Of a stretch of DNA of 64,000 nucleotides, positions 48,098 to 57,900 are shown piece by piece (the first letter of the stretch is position 1; each line of letters starts with the position of its first letter). The notes beneath the pieces are model-generated. The model was not told where the DNA came from. It made no database searches and saw nothing but the letters and a program-made list of their open reading frames with translations. The translations under genes were made by a program, and so were the position numbers. Source of the stretch: Eledone cirrhosa (lineage: Eukaryota > Mollusca > Cephalopoda > Octopoda > Eledonidae); NCBI GenBank assembly GCA_964016885.1, contig OZ024747.1, forward strand, positions 8,527,283-8,591,282, read 5' to 3'.

Positions 48098-48362
48098 GAA
48101 TGCTGTGTTGGTATATTCTTATTCTTATATTTGTTGTTTTTTTCTATGACATCGCTTCGGTGTGTGAGAGAGTGTGTGTGTACCCACTCACACTAATTGT
48201 GACCTTCTATGGTTCTACAGGTTTGATGCTGTGTTGATATGTGTATATATATATATTTTTTTTTTTTTTCTTTGACCTCGAGCCAGTGTGTATGGGTGTT
48301 GAGAGTGTGTGTACCCACTCACATTAACTGTGACCAACTGTATTTCTACAGATCTGATTAAT
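48098..48362. repeat. Tandem duplication of about 130 bp
   Basis: TGCTGTGTTGGTATATTC...CCCACTCACACTAATTGTGACC...TTCTACAG occurs twice (about 48098 and 48228) with moderate divergence. Confidence 0.75.
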
Positions 48363-48364
48363 GT

Positions 48365-48637
48365 CCAGCGTCCTTTGCAGCTATGGAGATTTGACAGTAT
48401 TATGACCCTAACTGAAGCTGATAGCAGTCGCCGTATTTCTGACTTCTGGATCTTCATATGAGGGAATAAACTCTGTGAGTGAACATTGCTAATTTTCTCC
48501 CTCATATCAAGAATTTGAAGACAATTCATTTTCACCTGATGAGATAATTGATCATGGCTTTACGATTGATCTATCTCTTATTGAAACATGTGTCGTGATT
48601 AAAATGATTGGAATTTTACCTTGCCTTCAGATTTTCA

Positions 48638-48676
<39 letters not shown>

Positions 48677-48828
48677 AATCAATCACTGAAATTATTGAAC
48701 GGGTATTTATTTATTTGTATTTGATCAATTCTGAGGAGTTATTCTAACAGGAATGGAATATTCTTGTTAGTCTAACAAAACAGTCATAAATGAATTAAAT
48801 GCTTTAATTAAAATCCTTGTTAAACTTT

Positions 48829-48877
<49 letters not shown>

Positions 48878-49020
48878 TACACATATCTACAATATATATT
48901 TATAAAAATAAATCTCTGTAGTCATATATGAATAAAATTGAAACTGGGGACAAACTCCAACAATTTATGCACAGACACAACTAACAGACACAAACTAACA
49001 TAATTTTCTGGTGTTTAGTT
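48365..49020. other. No gene seen; two TA microsatellites
   Basis: (TA)n lies at 48641-48672 and 48833-48868. The remainder is AT-rich without a recognised feature. Confidence 0.45.
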
Positions 49021-49022
49021 TT

Positions 49023-49203
49023 AAATAATTGTCTCTACTTTAGGCACAAGGCCAGCAATTACCCAGTGCATTACTGGTACTTTATTTTATCGACCCCGTA
49101 AGGATGAAAGGCAAAGTCAACTTCGGCGGGATTTGAACTCATAAAGGGACGTAACTATGCTGGAAAGCATGGTGTCCGACCCTCTACTGATACTGCCAAT
49201 TCA
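49023..49203 (-). mobile_element. tRNA-derived SINE, family A
   Basis: AATTGTCTCTACTTTAGGCA through TTATCGACCCCGTAAGGATG and the box-B complement GGCGGGATTTGAACTC, to TACTGATACTGCCAATTCACC. Confidence 0.88.
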
Positions 49204-49294
49204 CCATAATCTTGCTTTGTTGCTTGAAGAAGTGTATGTTTTTGCAGTTGTTATTGTATTGTAAGTGGAGAAAAAAAATCAAACATACATACCA

Positions 49295-49510
49295 GCAAAA
49301 GAAGAATATCTATGCAGAACTGAGGAATCTGCAGATACTCTACCCTGACTATACCTTCAGATTTATACCTGTGATTATTGGGGCAGTGGGATATGTTAGT
49401 AACTGCTTCAGTACAAATCTTGAGGAGCTAGGCTTCACAGAACCAGAAAGAACACGACTGGTTAGGAAATTACAAGTACATTCCAAAAATTCTGCATGTA
49501 ATAACTCCAT
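49295..49510 (+). pseudogene. LINE C-terminal fragment (PVVIGALG-type)
   Basis: Encodes IYAELRNLQILYPDYTFRFI, then PVIIGAVGYVSNCFSTNLEE and LGFTEPERTRLVRKLQVHS. ELR.L......(V/I)(V/I)P(V/I)(V/I)IGA.G....NLE.LG......L...LQ is a recurrent C-terminal block of LINE reverse transcriptases. It opens in frame but is short, then passes into CA-rich sequence. Confidence 0.75.
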
Positions 49511-49514
49511 ATAC

Positions 49515-50029
49515 ACATGTACAGGTACAAAACATTTGCACATGCACACATACAACTCAAACATATACATCCATACATGCACACACACATATGCAGAAAT
49601 ATATACATATCTACCAAGTTTATGTCTAAATTCCAATGAGAGAGTCTTGTGTCTATGTTAGAAACCAACTCTCTCTATTGGAAAAAATTTATAAAATTAT
49701 AAAACCAGAAGAACATATATACGAAAGTGAAGAATAAATATGGTCACTGAACCTGTTAGAAATAGCAGCCAAATGACACCATATCATCTTCAACAGCATT
49801 CAAATAAATATGTGAATACATTTTTGGGGGACACCCTGTATATATATATATTACTTTTCTTAAGGCTTAATAGTAAGTCTTGTTACTCTAGAATTTCATC
49901 TTCTTATCCTATAAGCAGGTGACAACTCCAGAGTAACAAGTCTCACCATTAAGATTTAATACAATGAATATTAAAACTTTACTTTGGTATTGAGTACTCT
50001 TTTCTCTCAGCCCTCAACCACATATGGAT

Positions 50030-50030
<1 letters not shown>
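49515..50030. other. No recognisable feature
   Basis: An ACATAC-rich tract (49500-49600), then AT-rich DNA. Confidence 0.4.
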
Positions 50031-51130
<1,100 letters not shown>

Positions 51131-51273
51131 AAGAGTGAGAGAGAGAGAGAGGGAGGGAGACATAAAGAGTGAGAGAGAGAGCACAACTATCAACATTTCT
51201 ATAACAAAATATATTGCAATATGGATTATACCCAATCATAAACTAACAGTAAAAATATATTACAGAAACACCA

Positions 51274-51314
51274 GAATGATGATGATGATATCTACAGTTT
51301 CACTTACCACTGTA

Positions 51315-51352
<38 letters not shown>

Positions 51353-51393
51353 TACAGTGGTAAGTGAAACTGTATAGATATCATCATCATCAT
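51274..51393. other. Inverted repeat around a (TA)n loop
   Basis: Left arm GATGATATCTACAGTTTCAC and TTACCACTGTA, right arm TACAGTGGTAA and GTGAAACTGTATAGATATCATC. The arms are about 36-38 bp with a 2-base indel. The loop is about 40 bases of TA. Confidence 0.88.
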
Positions 51394-51960
51394 TATCACC
51401 CTTTTTACATCCGCTGTCAATGCCGGTATGGGTTGGACAGGTTGACATGGTCTGAGACAAGACAGGTCAGAGTGACCTCATCTTGCTCACTACGTTCCAT
51501 ATTTGGCATGGTTTCTATGGCTGGATACCCTTCCTAATGCCAATCCCCTTATAGAGTGTAACTGGTGCATTGTTCATGGCACAAGCACTACCACTTTACA
51601 GAGTGGACTGGGTGCATTTTAACATGGCACTAGCACTGCCACTTTACAGGGTAGAATGGGTGCAATTTATCATAACACTAGCACATCATCATCATCATCA
51701 TCATGAGGTTTAGCGTCCGTGTTCCACGCTTGCATGGGTTTGGACGGGGGTTTTCCCACTTGAGGCAAGAGTGGCTGTCTTGCTCGCATAGGACTGTCTG
51801 GCGGGTTTTCTACAGTTGGATGCCCTTCCTAACACCAACCACATTTACAGTGTGGGGCTGGGAGGTTTTTACCGTGTTGCCTACACGGCCACATTTACAG
51901 CGTGGACTGTGTGTTTTTTTGTCGTGACACCTACACGATCTCATTTGTTTCGGCCTGGAT
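51380..51960 (-). mobile_element. Two adjacent SINE family B 3' parts
   Basis: The first runs from (ATC)n at 51380 through CATCCGCTGTCAATGCCGGT to TGGATACCCTTCCTAATGCC. It is followed by tandem CACTTTACAG blocks. The second starts with (ATC)n at 51685 and contains GGTTTAGCGTCCGTGTTCCA and GTTGGATGCCCTTCCTAACA. Confidence 0.75.
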
Positions 51961-52079
51961 GTTGTGGGACCAACATAACTTTACATTGAAAGGGGCGGTG
52001 TGGATGGGGTGGAGGTGGTGGGACGGGGGGGGTGTTTTGATAGAGATACCTACTGACTGTAGTAGGTTTTACTTTGTAT

Positions 52080-52395
52080 TTAGGTAAGGCGGGTCTTCTC
52101 TATTACTGAGTACCGCCAAAGGTCTCGGTCCAGTGACATTGTCTTGGAGAGGTGTAAGCGTGTGAGGTCGGAATTTATCAGCTCGTCCCATGTTTTTCTG
52201 GGTCTGCCTACTCCGTGGCTACCGTCTATCTTTATTGCCCTGCACTTTGTTATACAGCTGTCGTCTTTCATGCGCATCACGTGACCGTACCAACGTAGCC
52301 TTCTCTCGAGTAAACAACATCTGATCCCTCTTATTTCTAATTTTTTCCTTAGTTCGTTTATGCTTTGCCGTTCACGTATATCACAGTTGCCGCTT
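52080..52395 (-). pseudogene. LINE reverse-transcriptase C-terminus, natural stop retained
   Basis: On the minus strand it encodes DIRERQSINELRKKLEIRGI, RCCLLERRLRWYGHVMRMKD, then CRAIKIDGSHGVGRPRKTWD and a stop after SVIEKTRLT. It is uninterrupted for about 100 codons, cut upstream by a stop at about 52400. RRLRWYGHVMRM and GRPRKTW are diagnostic. It is a different subfamily from the LINEs at 10.5 and 31.4 kb. Confidence 0.87.
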
Positions 52396-52469
52396 ACTCA
52401 TCCAGACTGAAGGGTCCTTTCAGATACTTTATTTTTTCCCTTCAATCACCAAACACCATATATGCTCTG

Positions 52470-52570
52470 CTCTCTGAGTTCAAATCCCACCAAGGTCAAC
52501 TTTGCCTGTTATCCTTTTGAGGTTTTTAAACATGTACCAGTCTAATACTGGGGTCGATTCTTCCTCTATA
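52470..52570 (+). mobile_element. tRNA-derived SINE fragment
   Basis: GAGTTCAAATCCCACCAAGG (box B), CAACTTTGCCTGTTATCCTT, AACATGTACCAGTCTAATAC, TGGGGTCGATTC. Confidence 0.7.
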
Positions 52571-52574
52571 TCTA

Positions 52575-53690
52575 TTTCTCACTTCCTCTCTCTCACTTCC
52601 TCTCTCTCACTTTCTATCTCTCACTGGAAGAAAGCTGCTGCACTCAGGCCTGGGGGGGGTGGGTTCAACCAGGCTTAAAATGCCCCCAAAACACTGTATG
52701 TCAACAATGGGTTCCCCTACAACTCCACCAGGAGTTACAGAACCAAGCTATAGCTACTTAGTACCCAAATGAATAGATAACCAAAGTGATGTAGAGTTTT
52801 AAATGTCAGCATGACAGTGGTAAACTTCATGGCACCAACCATTACATGAGATACACAAATATATTTTCTGGCCAGCTGACCATACATTTACAACAATATA
52901 ACATTACAGCACATTATAATATGTAATAATCAAAGGTAGATATAATAGAAAAACATTAGTTGATAGTACAATCATCATATACAGAATCTGACAAAATCAT
53001 TAGGGAGATTTATTAAACCTTTGGATACCAAACCACTTAAAACTGCTCCTCGTTCTACAATACAAAGTTGTTCATTTTAATGTGTTTTTATTTATGTAAA
53101 TTTTTCCATTATAATTTTATTTAAGAAATTTTATTGAGATACAGTCTAAACACCAGTTTAATAATTAGAAAGATAATTATATTACTAATTCCCTCTAAAT
53201 TCTTGATTATTTTCAAAATTATTTGAAAAACATAGATGGTGTCTTTCATTAGAAATATACTAATGAATGAGTTAATGATAAAATACAGACCTAAAATTGA
53301 CACAAAGTGACAGCACCTTAGTAATAAATTAAGAACAACAGAAAATCCAACTTTGAAGACTAAAGATATTCATCATTTTTTCACTTTATGGAAGAATACA
53401 TAAACTTGGCATATTTACATATCTATATACTCAATGTATAAATATTTCACTTACTTCTGTTTTGTATATAAATTTATCATATATATATATCTATCGATAT
53501 ATATAAAAAATATATATATAATATATATATATCTTCATTGGGCTTATACCATTAAGTTCACATGAAGATATGTCACTATCTTAACACCAAATATTATATT
53601 TTATCTGATGAAAGCGTACTAAAATATTACCCAAAATACATATAGTAAAATAAATATGATTTTGTAAAGATATTTTCCATTTATTAATAT
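52575..53690. other. No gene seen; includes dispersed repeat E copy 2
   Basis: 53160-53265 matches 18505-18645. 53395-53465 resembles, inverted, the block flanking the 21-bp array. The rest is AT-rich without coding potential. Confidence 0.45.
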
Positions 53691-53692
53691 TG

Positions 53693-53695
<3 letters not shown>

Positions 53696-53746
<51 letters not shown>

Positions 53747-53848
53747 TATATATATACCGATTCGGTAAAGGTAACCATAGTGAGTACAGTGAACTTTTTG
53801 AAATTTATTTTGAAGCTTTTTCTTATTTGCTAAACCTTAATTATATAG

Positions 53849-53883
<35 letters not shown>

Positions 53884-53888
53884 TATAG

Positions 53889-53974
<86 letters not shown>

Positions 53975-53975
53975 A
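53696..53975. repeat. TA microsatellites and (GA)n tract
   Basis: (TA)n lies at 53696-53741, 53853-53878 and 53890-53920, followed by (GA)n to 53972. Confidence 0.93.
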
Positions 53976-54292
53976 GAATTACAGCTTTTTGTCACTCTAT
54001 ATATACACTCTGCAAACTACAGCTGCCTTAAACCTGGAGCACAACCAATTGGAGATGGAGAGATGGAACCCACATCAGCTTTAAGTGTTTTGACCAGCAT
54101 CACCAGTAGTAATCACAAGTTACATAATAACATATATATATATATATACATATATATATACACATATATATATACACATATATATATATATATAAACTTT
54201 TTTTAATGCTTCATGTAAATATCCAAATACAAGAACATTGAAAGGTTATGTTTACTGATAAAGAGAAAGAAAGTTTGTAAAATATGATATAG

Positions 54293-54548
54293 TATAGATG
54301 ACAGTATAGCATAGGTGACAATGTAATATAGGTGATAGTATAGATGACAGTATAGCATAGGTGACAATGTAATATAGGTGATAGTATAGATGACAGTATA
54401 GCATAGGTGACAATGTAATATAGGTGATAGTATAGATGACAGTATAGCATAGGTGACAATGTAATATAGGTGATAGTATAGATGACAGTATAGCATAGGT
54501 GACAATGTAATATAGGTGATAGTATAGATGACAGTATAGGTGATAGAT
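54293..54548. repeat. 46-bp minisatellite abutting the protocadherin splice donor
   Basis: Five to six copies of a 46-bp unit (GATGACAGTATAGCATAGG followed by TGACAATGTAATATAGG and more). The last partial copy ends within a few bases of the donor GT at 54551-54552. It is intronic if the donor is used. If the intron is retained, the frame stays open through the array to 54211, adding about 114 codons of hydrophobic repeat. Confidence 0.9.
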
Positions 54549-54552
54549 TTAC

Positions 54553-56922
54553 CTGGATAGATGTTGGAAGGCTTCTAGATGTTGTTGAAGTAATCCATTC
54601 ATTTTGTGGCTCTAATACAAAGTAGAACTGACTTGAAGATTTTATCAGTTGAGTATGTCTGTTTTTCTTTTCATGAGAGTTTCTCAGTAAGGTGGCAGGA
54701 TTTTTACTGTGACTAATTAAATGACTTTTTTCAATTTTTGAGTGGATTGACGGGTTCACTTCAGCAGTTAACGAGCCATTTCGCATATTGTTATACCTCA
54801 CAACACACATTGTTATAGAAATCACAATAGCAACACACACTATTACAGTTACCACAACAATAATAATAACCATATTGACATCAATCATTTTATTTGATTT
54901 GATACGCATTGCTTTTGTTGTCTTGTTGCTGACAGCTAATGTCAAAGATATTGTGGTAGTTGCCGATAGAACTGGGGTGCCACTGTCTTTGACAAGAAAT
55001 TTCAGCTTGTATGACCCTGCATCGCTCTGGTAAACTGCACGAGAAAATGATAACACGCCAGTGTAAGCATCAATGGAAAACAACTGTTTGTCATTGCCTC
55101 CAATAATTTTATATTGGAGAAAGGCATTTCTGGGACTGTCTCTGTCTGCAGCTCTCAGAACTGTGATGTCATTCTTAGTCTGTGGATAATAATAGACATC
55201 CAGACTGAAAGGGTTAACACTAGGGAAGGTGAAATATGGAGCATTGTCATTCTCATCCATGACTTCAACAATAACATTTCCAGTGTTATTCAAAGATGGT
55301 GTCCCATTGTCTTTGACTAAAACCTGGAATTCATAGATTTCTAGTTGTTCCCGATCCAGTGATTTTGTTGTTGAAATAAATCCATTATCAGTAATCTGAA
55401 AAGGAAGAACAGTTTTGATATTTTTCACTAGAGAGTAAGTTAGCTGACCTCCAGCTTTCAGATCAGGGTCAGTAGCATTAATAAATCCAACAGGAAAATT
55501 TGGTTCCTCATTTTCATAGGTAAGGAATTTGAATGTGTCCTTAGTAAACTGTGGGCGCATATCATTCATATCCTGAACTTGGATAGAGAAATTCCTCTCT
55601 GCCTTCAAGGAAGGTGTTCCTTTATCTTGACATGATAGAGTAATGTCATAGTGATCTTCTGTTTCTCGATCAACAGCATTTTTTACTGTAATTTTATACC
55701 CTTCTGAATCTAAGTTTTGAAGTTCAAATTTTTCATGCACAAGTTCACATACGACCTCTCCGTTTTGTCCAAGGTCATTGTCCGTAACTTTTACATAAGC
55801 AATGAAACTGCCTACTTTTATTCCTTCAGAGATGGAAGCAGTACTGTCAGACAAAGTTGAAACAAAATTTACATCAATTTTAGGGGGATTGTTCTGTTGG
55901 TTTATGACATTTACATTGACAGCTGTGATACAGCTCAAAGGTGGACTGCCCTCATCTCTGGCTTCTATAAACAACTTATATGTTTGTTTTTGTCCAAAAG
56001 GGAACTTTCTCTGTAAGAAAATTTCTCCAGTTTCTTCAGTCAGCCTAAAGTGATTTTTCACTAGATCTGATGTTTTGGAACTGAAATGGTATGAAACTTG
56101 GCCATTATTTCCAAAATCTAAGTCTATCGCAGACAAAACTACAACTGGTGAGTCTTTTGGGTGTGTGTTTTTTATTGAAATATTGTAATCTTTTTGAGCA
56201 AAAATTGGTGGGTTATCATTAACATCAATAACAGTAATTTCAACATCTAGAATACACTGCTTCGGTGGGTAGCCCCCATCGATGGCAAGTATTTGCAGCA
56301 TATATTTATCTTTTACTTCTCGGTCTATTTTTTTTTCTAAAATTATTTTAAGTTTATCAGTCCCATCTACCCTTTTTGAAACAGACAATGTAAATGGTTT
56401 GCCTGTATTATTCTTTAATTGATATGTAATGTGGGAATTTCGAACACTAACATCTTTGTCTATGGCATTCGGAACTGATCGCCTGGTTCCTTTACCATCG
56501 GTTTCATAGAACTGAAGTCTGAACTCTTTGGTTGGAAATTCTGGGAAGTGGTCATTGACATCTTCTACAATAACTTTAATCTTTAATATAGATAGAAAAG
56601 TTGTATCCTGTTGCATAGCAACTTCAACCCATCTGCAACACTCTATATTATAAGTACAAAGAGCTTCAGCATCCAATACCTGTTCTGTAGTGAGTGTTCC
56701 TGATTTGGAGACATTGAATAATTGGCGACCATTGTGTGCATTTATTAAACTGAATGTTATGGAGCTTTGGCTTTGTTGTAAATTATCCAATGATGATGCA
56801 TCCTCAGCAATGTTCCCCACATAGGTACCCGGACTTTTACCTTCCTGTACAGTATAGACAAGATGCATCACACACAAACAACAGTGAAGAAATGAGAGTA
56901 GTATGTACACTGGTACCAACAT
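54553..56922 (-). CDS. Protocadherin, large exon (six EC repeats, TM, cytoplasmic tail)
   Basis: Homophilic calcium-dependent adhesion receptor of the protocadherin family, expected at neuronal surfaces. The 790 codons run from ATG 56922 to a donor whose exon side ends at 54553 (CCAG then GTAAAT). The start was chosen because an in-frame GTG nine codons upstream is not a eukaryotic start and this ATG opens a hydrophobic signal peptide (about residues 1-20). EC junction motifs are DVND 121-124, DVND 233-236, degenerate NQQN 341-344, DMND 451-454 and DEND 556-559. DxD motifs lie at 155, 267, 381, 485 and 593; DRE at 200, 418 and 523. EC1 carries Cys89-X5-Cys95, as in vertebrate clustered protocadherins. 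The transmembrane helix is about 684-708 and the tail 709-790. The last 52 residues match two downstream exons. Family assignment is secure; the downstream structure is inferred. Confidence 0.96.
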
Positions 56923-56978
56923 ATCCCCACTGATAGCTGTTACAGTCACCAGATGTCTGATTTGAACATCAAATGTTT
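56923..56978 (-). other. 5' part of protocadherin exon: splice acceptor and short uORF
   Basis: CTATTTTCAG immediately precedes base 56978, a good acceptor, so the coding exon probably begins here as 5' UTR. It contains an out-of-frame uORF, ATG at 56969 to TGA ending at 56946 (7 codons), which stops 24 nt before the main ATG. The main frame is also open back to the acceptor, so extra N-terminal residues from an upstream exon cannot be excluded. The signal peptide beginning at 56922 argues against that. Confidence 0.55.
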
Positions 56979-56989
56979 CTGAAAATAGA

Positions 56990-57545
56990 CAGAAGATATA
57001 TTAATATCAAGAAAACAGGGAAGATATACTCATACCAAGACTATAAAGATATATTTATATAAACAATACAGGAAAGATATATTTATATCAAGAAAACAGG
57101 GAAGATATACTCATACCAAGACTATAAAGATATATTTATATAAACAATACAGGAAAGATATATTTATATCAAGAAAACAGGGAAGATATACTCATACCAA
57201 GACTATAAAGATATATTTATATAAACAATACAGGAAAGATATATTTATATCAAGAAAACAGGGAAGATATACTCATACCAAGACTATAAAGATATATTTA
57301 TATAAACAATACAGGAAAGATATATTTATATCAAGAAAACAGGGAAGATATACTCATACCAAGACTATAAAGATATATTTATATAAACAATAAAGAAAAG
57401 ATATATTTATATCAACAAAACAGGGAAGATATACTCATACCAAGACTATAAAGATATATTTATATAAACAATAAAGAAAAGATATATTTATATAAACAAT
57501 AAAGAAAAGATATATTTATATCAACAAAACAGGAAAGATATATTA
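56990..57545. repeat. 81-bp tandem repeat upstream of the protocadherin exon
   Basis: About six copies of an 81-bp unit, each containing CAGGGAAGATATACTCATACC. Successive copies are 81 bp apart (for example 57018 and 57099). The last copies are truncated and diverged. On the minus strand this lies in the intron or promoter-proximal DNA just before the acceptor at 56979. Confidence 0.88.
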
Positions 57546-57598
57546 AGAAAAACAATGTAAGGAATATATATTAAGATTAACAATAGACAGAAGTTATA

Positions 57599-57775
57599 TT
57601 AATTGTTTCTACTTTTGGCACAAGGCCAGCAATTACCACAGTGCATTACTGGTACTTTATTTTATTGACCCCGTAAGGATGAAAGGCAAAGTTAACCTCG
57701 GTGGGATTTGAACTCAGATCATAAAGGGCCGTAACTCTATGCATCAAAGCATGGCGTCTGACCCTCTACCGATAT
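57599..57775 (-). mobile_element. tRNA-derived SINE, family A
   Basis: A full-length copy read on the minus strand. It has a box-B-like GAGTTCAAATCCCACCGAGG, then the conserved body complementary to TTTATTGACCCCGTAAGGATG, ending in TAATT. It is inserted where the 81-bp repeat decays, so it is younger than that array. Confidence 0.85.
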
Positions 57776-57900
57776 TAATATCAACAATACAGGGAAGATT
57801 TATTTATATCAACAACTTGAAAGAGAATTGCTATATTTGAACATCAGGAAAATTATAGTTTACAGTATAAAATAGTATTTCTATAATAGCAGTATTAGCG

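Noticed and set aside
54211..54552. C-terminal 114 codons of the protocadherin frame as normal coding sequence
   Set aside because: A strong donor (CCAG then GTAAAT) ends the homologous region exactly where both cassette exons also have donors. What follows is a 46-bp minisatellite.
56923..56949. GTG start at 56949 for the protocadherin
   Set aside because: Animal genes use ATG. The in-frame ATG at 56922 begins a convincing signal peptide.
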